A stretch of DNA of 64,000 nucleotides from Actinomycetota bacterium (GTDB lineage Bacteria; Actinomycetota; Geothermincolia; Geothermincolales; RBG-13-55-18). Within the stretch, counting starts at the first letter, position 1. Each line of letters opens with the position of its first letter. The notes under the pieces were generated by a model. The model saw nothing but the letters and a program-made list of their open reading frames with translations. It was not told the DNA's origin and made no database searches. Below, piece after piece: positions 7,934 through 16,437 of this stretch. The position numbers and the translations under genes are program-made. The stretch lies in assembly GCA_014360655.1 (NCBI GenBank), contig JACIXC010000015.1, positions 20,881 to 84,880 on the forward strand, in the 5' to 3' direction.

Positions 7934-9307
7934 TCAGGATCCGTCCGCGAACGTTTTCCGGTAGGCCCGTTCCGTCCTGTCGAGATAGGCTTCCATGTCG
8001 AACTTGCGGCGCAGCCCGTCAGGGCTCATCCAGCGCACCTTCCCGGTTATCCGCCTCTCGGCGAAGGGCCGGTCGTGCTTCCCGAAACACCACAGGACGC
8101 CCGCGTAACCGTTGGGGTCCCTCCCGTCCAGCTGGTAGCGGTCGTTGAGGTAAAGGGCGATGCGCAGGGCTTCCCCCGGCGACCGCGTCCATTCCAGGAT
8201 CTTCTTCCCCCAGTACATGCGCATGTGATTGTGCATGCTTCCCGTGCCAAGCATTTCCTTCTGGGCGGCGTTCCAGAAGGGATCGTGGGTGCGTGCTTCC
8301 TCCAGTTCATCCAGGGTATAGAGATAATCCCTGCGGTCGCCGGCGTGCTCCCGCAGGGTCTGCAGGGCCCAGGCGGGAAGGGCTTCCAGGGAATCGTAGG
8401 CGGTATTGTAAAAGACAAAGTTGACGCTGAGCTCGCGGCGCACGATGAGCTGTTCCAGGAAGGCTTCCGCGCCGGGACCCCCGGCATTCCTGACCTCCAG
8501 GGCCACCTGCAGGGGGGAGACCTGTCCGAAATGAAGGTAGGGGCTGAGGCCGGAGGTATAATCCAGCTCGGGATGGCTGGAAAGAAGGTGGTAACGGTCC
8601 AGTTTTTCCCGGATGAAGAAACGCAGCCTGGCCTTGGCCTCGCTGGTACCACCGATGGGGGAATCCACGGGAGACGGTGCCCGCAAGGGCCTCAGGTCCT
8701 TCATGAGGCCGGCCGGATCGGACAGGTCCAGTCCCTCGATCTCCAGGCCGTCGCCCCGGCGTTTCGGTTCCCGCTGTGCGAGGGGTACCAGGAAATGATG
8801 GAGGACCTTGGAGATCTTGCGCCGGAAGGTGGCCGCCGAGTATTCCTCCTTGGAAGAGGCGGTCTCCACCGGGACCACCACGTCGCTTTCCACCTGGACG
8901 ACGGGGCACGGGGCGCGCCCGGAGACTTTCCTGCGCCATTCCCTCTGGTGGCGAAGGTAGCCGCGGTCCATGACCAGTAGGGCCGCCTCGCCGGCCAGGT
9001 CCAGGGCACCCTTTTCCGGGGAAGTCGCGCGCACCACGAACTTTATGCCCCGCTCCTGCAGGGACGCACTCACCTCCCCCAGGCCTTCGAGCATGAAGGG
9101 GTAATGGCGCCGGTTGGCTCCCGGGTACCTGCCGGTGATCCCGAAGAAGACGACCAGCGGGAGATGGAGTTGGTCCGCCATCTCCACGGCGTATTCCAGG
9201 GCATGGTTGTACTCGGCGCGCTGGGAAGCCTGCATCCAGTAGAGGACGTAACGCCCCGGCGCCGGCGTGCCCGCCTTGAGAGACTTTATTCGTTCGCGCT
9301 GGATCAA
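7934..9307 (-). CDS. phrB: Class II CPD photolyase
   Basis: A 457-residue deoxyribodipyrimidine photolyase that uses reduced FAD and blue light to split cyclobutane dimers. Class II signatures are YWMQASQRAEYNHAL near the N-terminus, LSPYLHFGQVSP, RRELSVNFVFYN, and the C-terminal block YLNDRYQLDGRDPNGYAG with WCFGKHDRPF and RITGKVRWM. Length matches the class. The TTG start (9305-9307 on the complement) is supported by GAGGAGGAAG about 8 nt upstream. Its upstream neighbour is a DUF523/DUF1722 protein, which often accompanies photolyases. It converges with the L,D-transpeptidase gene, with 18 nt between stops. Confidence 0.95.
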   Translation of the reverse strand: MIQRERIKSLKAGTPAPGRYVLYWMQASQRAEYNHALEYAVEMADQLHLPLVVFFGITGRYPGANRRHYPFMLEGLGEVSASLQERGIKFVVRATSPEKGALDLAGEAALLVMDRGYLRHQREWRRKVSGRAPCPVVQVESDVVVPVETASSKEEYSAATFRRKISKVLHHFLVPLAQREPKRRGDGLEIEGLDLSDPAGLMKDLRPLRAPSPVDSPIGGTSEAKARLRFFIREKLDRYHLLSSHPELDYTSGLSPYLHFGQVSPLQVALEVRNAGGPGAEAFLEQLIVRRELSVNFVFYNTAYDSLEALPAWALQTLREHAGDRRDYLYTLDELEEARTHDPFWNAAQKEMLGTGSMHNHMRMYWGKKILEWTRSPGEALRIALYLNDRYQLDGRDPNGYAGVLWCFGKHDRPFAERRITGKVRWMSPDGLRRKFDMEAYLDRTERAYRKTFADGS

Positions 9308-9364
9308 AGCCGTCTTCCTCCTCGAGCGGAACCGTGCCCGACCCCGTTCATGTCCCGCGAGCGC

Positions 9365-10345
9365 TTAAAGGTCCCTGCCCTTGCCGGAATCGGCTATCAG
9401 GGCCAGCTCCTCGGGGTAGGGGTGGAAATAGGTCTGCCCCGCGAGGTAGTCTTCCCCGAAGCGCGCGATCCAGGAGCCGACGACGAAAAGCGGGGCGCTC
9501 AACGGTACCCTCCCTTCCCGGTATTTCTGGAGAGCTTCCAGGAAGTGGGCTTTTTCCCCGGCCGTGAGCATATTGGAAAAATAACCCAGGGCATGCATGA
9601 GCACGTTGATGTCGGAGGTGCGGCGCGGGGGTCTGGCCAAGGCCTTGAGGAAGCGCTCACGGTAGAGCGCGAAAAGTGTCCCGGCCTCCTTGCGGTCGGG
9701 ATTGGCCACCAGCCTTCCCAGCTCCTTCAACGCGGCCTGGTTATAGGCCATGAGCAGGAACTTGTTGCGGGCGTGGAAATCGACCAGCGCTCCCGCCGAC
9801 CCCTTTGCCGCTGCCGCACGAAAACGTGCGTGCGCGAAGACGCGGGTCAGGAAATGCTCCCGCAGGCGGAAATTCTTCAGCCTGCCCTCGCTTTCCGCGG
9901 GAAGCAGGGGGAATCTTCGCAGCACCTCTTCCCCGAAGAAGCCGGGACCCTTGTCGATGGCCCCCGAGCTTCCTCCGCCGTAGGGGAAGACCTTGACGTC
10001 GCCGATGCCGCACGAGGGGGAACGGGCCTTGAGGAGGAAGCCGTCCACCTCGCCCAGGGAAGAGAGGAAGGAAGAGCAGAAAGAGAGCATCTCCCGGGTG
10101 ACATCCCTGCCGGTGGCAGGCTGTACCAGGCGGCGCCCGTCTTTCCCCGCTTCGACGTGGATGGGATCGCGGGGCACGCCCAGGCCTATCTCCACTTCCG
10201 GGCACGCGGTCATGAAATCCACGTGCTCGGCCAGGAGCTCCACGAACTCGTCCCGGATGATCTCCCCGTTCCAGCGGCAGTTATCGAAACCGAGACACCT
10301 GCTTATGACCAACACGGGCCTCGTCGCCGCATGTGTAGCGGGCAT
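9365..10345 (-). CDS. DUF523-DUF1722 protein (YbgA-like)
   Basis: A 326-residue protein of two known uncharacterised domains. The N-terminal DUF523 part contains VISRCLGFDNCRWNG, TACPEVEIGLGVPRDP and ARSPSCGIGDVK, conserved cysteines that suggest metal or cluster binding. The C-terminal YbgA/DUF1722 part contains DFHARNKFLLMAYN and MHALGYFSNMLTAGEK. In many bacteria this pair sits next to photolyase genes, as here (57 nt upstream of phrB on the same strand), so a link to light or DNA-damage response is likely but unproven. AGGGGGTG precedes the ATG by about 5 nt. Confidence 0.88.
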   Translation of the reverse strand: MPATHAATRPVLVISRCLGFDNCRWNGEIIRDEFVELLAEHVDFMTACPEVEIGLGVPRDPIHVEAGKDGRRLVQPATGRDVTREMLSFCSSFLSSLGEVDGFLLKARSPSCGIGDVKVFPYGGGSSGAIDKGPGFFGEEVLRRFPLLPAESEGRLKNFRLREHFLTRVFAHARFRAAAAKGSAGALVDFHARNKFLLMAYNQAALKELGRLVANPDRKEAGTLFALYRERFLKALARPPRRTSDINVLMHALGYFSNMLTAGEKAHFLEALQKYREGRVPLSAPLFVVGSWIARFGEDYLAGQTYFHPYPEELALIADSGKGRDL

Positions 10346-10466
10346 TCCGCACCCCCTTGCTTTATCCTTTTGAGCGGGCGCCAGGGCCGTGCGAACTGCT
10401 TCCCCTTGTGCGGTGACCCCGGGTACGGGAGCCTCGGCGTGCCTCTTCCCCTCGCTCGCCCAGGGG

Positions 10467-11370
10467 TCAGGATACCAACACGCAGTTCTTGCCCATCTCC
10501 TTGCCCTGGTACATGAGCGCGTCAGCCCTGGATAACAGCTCCTCGGGCGAATCCGCCTCCCCGGCCAGGGTGCCGCCCACCGTCATGGTCACTTTAATAA
10601 GGCGGTCCCCCAGGCGCAAACCGGACTGTTCCACCAGTCGGCGCAGCTTCTCGCCGACCCGGAAGAGCCTTTCCCGGTCGACGTTCACCACCAGTGCCGC
10701 GAATTCTTCCCCGCCCCACCTGCTCACCGTGTCGAAGGAACGCAGGTTATTGCTCATGGTAGCCGCTCATCTTCAGCACCCTGTCGCCCACCTCGTGCCC
10801 GTGGGTGTCGTTGACCGACTTGAAGTCGTCCAGGTCCATGTAAAGGACCCCGAACGACCACCCGGATCTTTCCATCTCGCCTTTGCGAAAACGCAGGTTC
10901 ATCTCGCCGTAGCGGCGGTTTCCGATGCCGGTAAGGGGGTCCAGGAGGGCTACCTTTTTCAGTTCCTCGATGGTCTGCAAGTTGTCCAGGTGCGAGGTCG
11001 CGTCGCCGAAGATCTCCACCGCGCCGATCACCCTGCCGCCCGGATCCTGGATGGGAGACACCTTTATCTGCACCGGGACGCGGTGGCAGTCCTTGTGGCG
11101 CAGGTAAAGCACCTTCTCCCTGTCGAGGCCGTCCTTCAAGGTCCTGACGGCGGGGAAGAGGTCGCTGTCGCACAGGCGATTGCCGTTTTCATCCACGTGC
11201 TCCAGGATGTTCTCGCGGCAGTAGCAGCCCACCACTTCCTCGGCCTTGTAGCCGGTGATCCTCTCCGCGCCGTGGTTCCAGTAGGTTATGCTCCTCTCGG
11301 CGTCCAGGAAATAGACGCCGTCGTAGAGGTTGTCCAGGAGTTGCTTGTAGAACCCCTCTTCGTAATGCAT
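10467..11370 (-). pseudogene. PAS-GGDEF diguanylate cyclase split by a frameshift
   Basis: Reading from 11370, 207 residues give a PAS domain (DNLYDGVYFLDAERSITYWN) and the first half of a GGDEF domain (DPLTGIGNRRYGE, DLDDFKSVNDTHGHEVGD), then stop at 10747. The rest resumes in another frame from 10757 (SNNLRSFDTVSRWGGEEFAALV) and ends at 10467. The joint falls just before the RxxD inhibitory site and the GGEEF active site. One lost base or two extra bases near 10755-10765 would explain it. It is either a real pseudogene, an assembly error, or a gene read through by frameshifting; the ATG at the joint would also allow a coupled second start. An intact version would make cyclic di-GMP. Confidence 0.8.
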
Positions 11371-11534
11371 GGCGTTTCCTTTATTCTGCGGGCCTTACTT
11401 GAATTATACCCATTTTGCAACACCGGATTCTGAGGAGGATCAGCACGGCGCCGGCACGCCAGGTGGAGTCGCAGAGCGGGTTCTCACCGTGAGGACGTGC
11501 GCGGTGCCTTGCGCGGGAGCACTTTCAGAAAGGC

Positions 11535-13205
11535 TTACAGCTTTTCCAGGGCGCCGGTGGTCACGTGCCCCACGTTGTTGGACAGGTCCCCGATGCGCTC
11601 CAGGTTGCTCAGGGTGTCCAGGAAAACCACCCCGGCGGCGCCGTCGCATTCCCCGCGGTTCAGGCGCTGGAGATGGTTGCGGCGGAAGCGGCTGGCCATC
11701 TCGTCCACCAGGTGCTCGAAGGACTGGTAGTGGAGAGCCTCCTCGGGGCTCTCCTTCTCGAAGGCGTCGATGATGCCCTGGTACATGTCGATGACGGTTC
11801 CCGAGATCTCCTCCATCTCCTGGACCGCCGTTTCCGTGAAGGAGAGGCCGTCCTCCGACTTGTTCATGGCCAGGTACATGATGTTCTCCGCATGGTCCCC
11901 GATGCGCTCGATGTCGTTGACCGCGTGCATGTAGCCCACCAGGCGCTCTGATTGCTCGTCGGCGAGGGGTTCCTGGGACAGCTTGGACAGGTACTCGATT
12001 ATGGAGTGGGCCAGGCCGTCCACGATGGATTCCATCTCCATGAGCTGCTTCTTGCCGCCCCGTTCCATCTTTTTCAGGTAACCCATGGAGGTGTGCAGCA
12101 TTTCCAGGGTGATGCGCCCCATGCGCGTGATCTCCTTGCGCGCCATCTCCAGCGCCAGGGCCGGGTTGTGGAATATGCGGGGATCGAGGAAGAGGGGGTC
12201 CCTTTCCGCGATGGGTTCCTCGCCCCGCTTGATCTTCTTCACGAGCCAGATGAACTGGTTGATGAAGGGAAGCCAGACCACGGTCATGGTGAGGTTGAAG
12301 AAGGTGTGGAACCAGGCGATCTGGCGGGCGATATCGTCCGGTCTGGCCCCGAAGAAATCGGATATGTTCAGGGTGACCTTCGGTAGAAGGGAGAGGAAGG
12401 GAAGGAAGAGCAGGGTGCCGGAGATGTTGAACAGGTAATGCGCCACGGCCACCCTCTTGGCGGGCAGGCTGGCGCCCAGGCTGGCGATGAGGGCGGTGAT
12501 GCAGGTGCCGATGTTGCAGCCGAGGATGATGGGGATGGCGATGCGCAGGGGATCGGCCCCGTTTATGGAGAGTACCCCGGCGGCGCCCATGGCTATGACC
12601 ATACCCGTTGTGGCCGAGGAGCTCTGCACCAAGCTGGTGATGATGACGCCCAGGAGAAGCCCCAGGAACCAGTTACCCCCGTATCTGACCAGCCAGCTCT
12701 CGAAGGTCCCCGATGTGCTCAGGGGAGCCAGCCCCCCCTTCATGAGCTCGATGCCCAAAAAGAGTATACCGAAGCCCAGCAGCACCTGCCCGGTGTATTT
12801 CCATACCTTCCTATTGGAGAGCAGGTAGAGGGTGAAGCCCAGGCCGATGCAGGGGAAGGAAAGGGTCTTCACGTTGAAGGCCACGATCTGGCCGGTGACG
12901 GTGGTGCCGATGTTGGCCCCGAAGATGACCGCCACGGACTGGGAGAACTTCATGAGCCCGGCGTTGACCAGGCCCACCAGCATGACGGTGGTGGCCGAGG
13001 AGCTCTGGATGAGGGCGGTGACCCCCGCCCCCACGAGCGTTCCCCGGAAGCGGTTCCTGGTCAACCCTTCCAGCATGCGGCGAAGCCGGTCCCCCGCCGC
13101 CAGCTGCAGCCCCTCGCTCATGAGGTACATGCCGAAAAGAAAGAGGCCCAGGCCTCCGAAAAGGACGATGACCCCGAACCAGATGGAGGTGGCCTCGAGC
13201 TTCAT
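11535..13205 (-). CDS. Na/Pi cotransporter with PhoU-like C-terminal domain
   Basis: A 556-residue membrane protein of the NptA/PNaS family. Two inverted Na/Pi-cotransporter repeats each carry the QSSSATT signature (residues about 67 and about 195), with roughly eight hydrophobic segments in residues 1-330. Residues about 345-556 form a helical PhoU-like domain (HAVNDIERIGDHAENI, then LSNLERIGDLSNNVGH). It imports phosphate, or a related anion, with sodium, and the PhoU part probably regulates it. It is a single-gene unit with its own good promoter at 13277-13305. Confidence 0.95.
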   Translation of the reverse strand: MKLEATSIWFGVIVLFGGLGLFLFGMYLMSEGLQLAAGDRLRRMLEGLTRNRFRGTLVGAGVTALIQSSSATTVMLVGLVNAGLMKFSQSVAVIFGANIGTTVTGQIVAFNVKTLSFPCIGLGFTLYLLSNRKVWKYTGQVLLGFGILFLGIELMKGGLAPLSTSGTFESWLVRYGGNWFLGLLLGVIITSLVQSSSATTGMVIAMGAAGVLSINGADPLRIAIPIILGCNIGTCITALIASLGASLPAKRVAVAHYLFNISGTLLFLPFLSLLPKVTLNISDFFGARPDDIARQIAWFHTFFNLTMTVVWLPFINQFIWLVKKIKRGEEPIAERDPLFLDPRIFHNPALALEMARKEITRMGRITLEMLHTSMGYLKKMERGGKKQLMEMESIVDGLAHSIIEYLSKLSQEPLADEQSERLVGYMHAVNDIERIGDHAENIMYLAMNKSEDGLSFTETAVQEMEEISGTVIDMYQGIIDAFEKESPEEALHYQSFEHLVDEMASRFRRNHLQRLNRGECDGAAGVVFLDTLSNLERIGDLSNNVGHVTTGALEKL

Positions 13206-13276
13206 ATTTCAGTTTTTCTCCATGAAAAACAGGACTTTCTTGGCGACTTTTCCTACTTTTCCTCACCCAAGGCGGA

Positions 13277-13305
13277 ATTATATAGTCCTGATGACGTTCC
13301 CACAA
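13277..13305 (-). promoter_or_regulatory. Promoter of the Na/Pi cotransporter gene
   Basis: On the minus strand: TTGTGG (13300-13305), 17-nt spacer, perfect TATAAT (13277-13282). This predicts a leader of about 65 nt before the ATG at 13205. Confidence 0.65.
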
Positions 13306-13397
13306 GGGGGCAAGAGTGAGCGCGGGGCGCAATTCCGCAAGAGCCTCAAAGAGGTAAGCGGAACGTTCAAACAGGGGATCGAAACCGGTGTGATTCG

Positions 13398-13430
13398 TTG
13401 AGCGTATGGCGAGGTTATGCTATCATAACC
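13398..13430 (+). promoter_or_regulatory. tRNA promoter overlapping a perfect inverted repeat
   Basis: TTGAGC (13398-13403), 17-nt spacer, TATCAT (13421-13426), placing the start about 11 nt before tRNA-Gln. A perfect 7-bp inverted repeat, GGTTATG (13413-13419) and CATAACC (13424-13430) with a CTAT centre, covers the -10 element and looks like an operator. Confidence 0.6.
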
Positions 13431-13443
13431 CACGGAATTCCCT

Positions 13444-13517
13444 TGGGGGATCGTCTAACGGTAGGACGCGAGACTCTGGATCTCGTTGTGAGGGTTCGAA
13501 TCCTTCTCCCCCAGCCA
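13444..13517 (+). tRNA. tRNA-Gln (anticodon CTG)
   Basis: Folds as a standard cloverleaf: acceptor TGGGGGA with TCCCCCA, anticodon stem CGAGA/TCTCG around loop CTCTGGA (anticodon CTG, reads CAG), T arm with TTCGAAT, discriminator G and encoded CCA. Confidence 0.95.
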
Positions 13518-13537
13518 GAACCGAATATGGAATGCGT

Positions 13538-13615
13538 GGCGCATTAGTCTAGTTGGCCTAGGACGCCGCCCTCTCAAGGCGGAGATCGCGGGTTCGAATC
13601 CCGCATGCGCTACCA
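13538..13615 (+). tRNA. tRNA-Glu (anticodon CTC)
   Basis: Acceptor GGCGCAT with ATGCGCT (first pair G-U), a D arm characteristic of tRNA-Glu (GTCTAGTTGGCCTAGGAC), anticodon stem CCGCC/GGCGG around CTCTCAA (anticodon CTC, reads GAG), T arm GCGGG-TTCGAAT-CCCGC and encoded CCA. It lies 20 nt after tRNA-Gln and is presumably co-transcribed with it. Confidence 0.95.
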
Positions 13616-13620
13616 AGCTC

Positions 13621-13644
13621 AAGGCCCCCGCAAGGGGCCTTTTT
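13621..13644 (+). terminator. Terminator of the tRNA pair
   Basis: Stem AAGGCCCC / GGGGCCTT with a five-base loop, running into a T-tract (13640-13644), 5 nt after tRNA-Glu. Confidence 0.88.
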
Positions 13645-13799
13645 ATGGAGTGCGGGGAAGTGGATGTTCGTGAAGGACGGCCGCGGATGCGAACCTGGGA
13701 TACAAGCGATGGTAATGTCGACGCGGATAAGAGCCGATACAGGACGAAACGGGTTGTGCAGCGGCGCGGGTTCGCATGCTGGAGGAAGGGAGGAAAGGG

Positions 13800-14696
13800 A
13801 TGAGAAGAGAGGCTTTGAGCTCGGTGGTTTTAATGGCGGTGTTCCTGGCGGTTGCTGCGGTGCCGTTGGGATGCGGCAAGGCCGCAGCGAAGCCGGAGAT
13901 CAAGTCCCTGGAGCCGGAGAGCGGATCGCCGGGTAGCGAGGTGGTCATCAAGGGAGGAGGGTTCGGATCCTCACAGGGAACCGGGGTGGTCTTCTTCAGC
14001 GGAAAGCAGGTAGAGGTGGTTGCGTGGTCGGACACCGTCATAACGGTGAAGATCCCCGTGGACATGGCAGAAGCCGCGTACGGGGTAAAGGTGGAGACGG
14101 AGAAGGGCGCCAGCAACGAGGTGGAGTTCAAGGTCACCGGAAGGGCCTCCCAGGCCCCGAAGATAACCTCCCTGGAGCCCGGTAGCGGCAAGTCGGGAGA
14201 CGAGGTGGTGATCAAGGGCGAGAGGTTCGGCGCCGCGCAGGGGAACGGCAAGGTGCTCTTCGGCACCGGCACGGCCCAGGTGGTCAAGTGGTCCGACACC
14301 TCCATCACCATCGTCGTGCCCCCCAACCTCGGCAAGAACACTTACGGGGTGACGGTCAAGAATGACGCCGGAAAGAGCAACGAGGCCATCTTCAGGATCG
14401 GCAGCGACGAGGAAAAGTTCACGGAGCAGAAACAGGCCATCATCGATTACCTCAAGGCGCAGGGGCAGTCCACGGCGGGCTCCGAGCAGTGGACGGTCAC
14501 GATGGTCAAGCGAAGCTCACAGGATTCCAATTGGGAAGTTCTCAAGGTCACCGCACCCGGAAATCCCCCCTTCGAGGCGGTACTGATCATGAACAACATG
14601 CTCGGGGGCTGGGAGTGCCTGAAGACGGGCGAGCCGCCCTGGACGGGGCTCGAGTTCAAGGGCGAGCCCATCCCCTCCGACATCGAGAAGGTCTGA
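13800..14696 (+). CDS. Lipoprotein with two IPT/TIG domains
   Basis: A 298-residue exported protein. The N-terminus is a signal peptide ending PLGC, a slightly imperfect lipobox with Cys25 as the probable lipidated residue. Two IPT/TIG immunoglobulin-like domains follow (about 31-110 and 117-200), each opening with an ITSLEPxSGxxGxEVVIKG-type block. The C-terminal 95 residues (EQKQAIIDYLKAQGQ onward) form a separate domain I do not recognise. ATG 13800 is preferred over an upstream in-frame ATG (13776) because GGGAGG lies 6 nt before it. TIG domains usually occur in surface binding proteins; no ligand can be inferred. Confidence 0.85.
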   Translation: MRREALSSVVLMAVFLAVAAVPLGCGKAAAKPEIKSLEPESGSPGSEVVIKGGGFGSSQGTGVVFFSGKQVEVVAWSDTVITVKIPVDMAEAAYGVKVETEKGASNEVEFKVTGRASQAPKITSLEPGSGKSGDEVVIKGERFGAAQGNGKVLFGTGTAQVVKWSDTSITIVVPPNLGKNTYGVTVKNDAGKSNEAIFRIGSDEEKFTEQKQAIIDYLKAQGQSTAGSEQWTVTMVKRSSQDSNWEVLKVTAPGNPPFEAVLIMNNMLGGWECLKTGEPPWTGLEFKGEPIPSDIEKV

Positions 14697-14702
14697 TCCT
14701 GA

Positions 14703-14731
14703 GGGCGCCTGGCGGCCCCCGGGAGGCGCCC
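14703..14731 (+). terminator. Hairpin after the IPT lipoprotein, possible terminator
   Basis: Perfect 8-bp inverted repeat GGGCGCCT (14703-14710) and AGGCGCCC (14724-14731), 7 nt after the stop. There is no T-run, so it may act with Rho or only stabilise the message. Confidence 0.4.
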
Positions 14732-14914
14732 GTTCGTTGCGGCTTCTCAATAAGGTCCCGCCCCTGGTTGTGAAACCCGTCGAGGAAAGGCCCCTGCGCC
14801 TGGACGGGCGTAGCGGGCGTGGAGGCGCTTATTCGCGAAGGAACCCATGTCCCGTATAAACAGAGCTAAGGGTAGCCGAGCATGCGCTGGGCATCCGCGG
14901 AGAGGGAGGCGCCC

Positions 14915-15910
14915 ATGTACGACAACGAATTCCGCGTGGACATGCGGAAGGTTCTGGCCCGCCGCAGGCGCATGCTGCGGCGGAGGAGGCTCAGGAGAAC
15001 GCTTTTCGTAGTGACCTGCTTGGCGCTGCTGACGGCGTTTATCGTTTTTTCGCCATGGGGTCTTGGGAAGAACCTGTTTTTCGGGAGGGAATCCGAGGGG
15101 GACGGGGCGGCAGGGAAGGCGCATCCCGCCGACGGCGGGAGCCCGGGAGACGGCATCGCCTTGCTCGGCGATAAGGACGGCGGCGGGCCCCAGAGTAGAA
15201 ACGTGGATACGCTACCGTCCAGGAAGGAAAAGGCCTCGCATCCCCAAACGCCCACCGTCGCCATCGTGGTGGACGATACCGGGAGCGATGTCGCCAACCT
15301 CGAGCGCTGGCTGGCCGTGGACGCCCCGGTGACCTTTGCGGTGTTGCCGCACTGTCATGCATCCGCCTCCACGGCGGAACGCCTTTACGCCGCCGGGTTC
15401 CGCATCATGATGCACATACCCACGGAGAACGACCCGCCCAACTCCTTCTCCGGCATCGGCCAGCTATCGGTGGGCATGAGCCGCGACGCCGTCTTCGCCA
15501 CTCTCGACGACGACCTGGCCACGGTGCCACATGCGACGGGCATCAACAACCATCAGGGCGGCAGGGGATGCAACGATTACCGGCTCATGAGCTACATGTG
15601 CCGGTGGGCGAAAGAACGCGGGCTCTTCGTGGTGGACAGCGACAGCTCCACTTGCAGTCAGGTCACCAGGGCCGCCCAGGAGCTCGGTCTTCCCCGACGC
15701 CGCAACCAGGTCTTCATAGACCACCACAACGAGCCCGACGCCATCAGGGAGGCCATGCGCCGCCTGGCGAGGATCGCGCGCCAGGAGGGTACAGCCATAG
15801 GCATCTGTCACTTCCACCGCCCCAACACGCCTTCGGTGGTGGGGGAGATGATCAGGACGCTGCGCGCCGAGGGCATCAACTTCGCCTTCGTGGAGGACAT
15901 CCACAACTGA
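14915..15910 (+). CDS. Divergent polysaccharide deacetylase (YibQ/DUF610 family)
   Basis: A 331-residue protein anchored by one N-terminal membrane segment (about 28-48, after a very arginine-rich cytoplasmic stretch), then a flexible linker and a catalytic-fold domain from about residue 110. Family features are VAIVVDDTG (first Asp pair), VTFAVLPH, MMHIPTE, GINNHQGGRG, VVDSDSS and ICHFHRPNT. YibQ-type proteins belong to the NodB/polysaccharide deacetylase superfamily and act outside the membrane, but their substrate is not established. ATG 14915 is chosen for GGGAGG 5 nt upstream; ATG 14882 would add 11 residues and has no good site. Confidence 0.87.
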   Translation: MYDNEFRVDMRKVLARRRRMLRRRRLRRTLFVVTCLALLTAFIVFSPWGLGKNLFFGRESEGDGAAGKAHPADGGSPGDGIALLGDKDGGGPQSRNVDTLPSRKEKASHPQTPTVAIVVDDTGSDVANLERWLAVDAPVTFAVLPHCHASASTAERLYAAGFRIMMHIPTENDPPNSFSGIGQLSVGMSRDAVFATLDDDLATVPHATGINNHQGGRGCNDYRLMSYMCRWAKERGLFVVDSDSSTCSQVTRAAQELGLPRRRNQVFIDHHNEPDAIREAMRRLARIARQEGTAIGICHFHRPNTPSVVGEMIRTLRAEGINFAFVEDIHN

Positions 15911-16054
15911 GGACACCCCGCCGAAGATCGCCGCGACATGGGTGGCGCCCCCAGGTTTTTCCAGGCACAGGTATTCGTGGGATCTTTCCCCGGCACACGT
16001 CTCGGCGGAGTGAAAGGCCCGCGACGGACCGTGGGTGGAACCGCCCGGCGACCG

Positions 16055-16180
16055 CTCGCGGGCCCCGCTATCGCAGGCCGCGCGGTATGGCCTGGTCGTG
16101 CCGTCGAGGTCGCCTGCAGGGGATCCCGGTGAGGTCCCGGCGTCGATGGCCGGGCTGTCCTCAAGCAGGCGGTGACCCAC
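16055..16180 (-). pseudogene. Remnant of a beta-helix (choice-of-anchor type) protein C-terminus
   Basis: The minus strand encodes about 42 residues that read like the end of a parallel beta-helix surface protein: GHRLLEDSPAIDAGT, then DLDGTTRP and CDSGARE. Compare the end of the intact gene 2 kb away (DGSQALDAGSS, DDLDCNPRP, WDIGAFE). The frame is closed by a stop about 40 nt upstream (16220-16222) and nothing of the rest of such a gene is visible, so I read it as a decayed fragment. Confidence 0.55.
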
Positions 16181-16251
16181 AGGACCCTCCGAGGGCTCGA
16201 GGCCATGGCGATTGGCAAGTTATGGCAGCTGGCAGGCCTTGCCCTCCGCGG

Positions 16252-16302
16252 CGTCTTTCCCGGGTTGCGGTCTTTCCCGGGGAGCGGTCTTTCCCGGGGA
16301 GC
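16252..16302. repeat. Three tandem 17-bp repeats
   Basis: Unit GGTCTTTCCCGGGGAGC occurs twice perfectly (16269-16285, 16286-16302) after a diverged copy (16252-16268). It lies in the 526-nt region between the deacetylase and nitrilase genes, which otherwise holds only the beta-helix remnant. Confidence 0.8.
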
Positions 16303-16437
16303 GATTTCTCCGTTACGACCCCACTGCTTATGACTGCCCGGTTGACCTTGACATATATGGATGTATGTAGACAGCGGGCGGGCGCCAAAGGCGGCTTCGC
16401 CCCAGCGGGCTCTTCGTTGACGGCTTGCGGGGGCCCC

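Noticed and set aside
14697..14914. Possible riboswitch (c-di-AMP or other) before the deacetylase gene
   Set aside because: The region has hairpin potential, but I could not find the conserved core of any riboswitch class.
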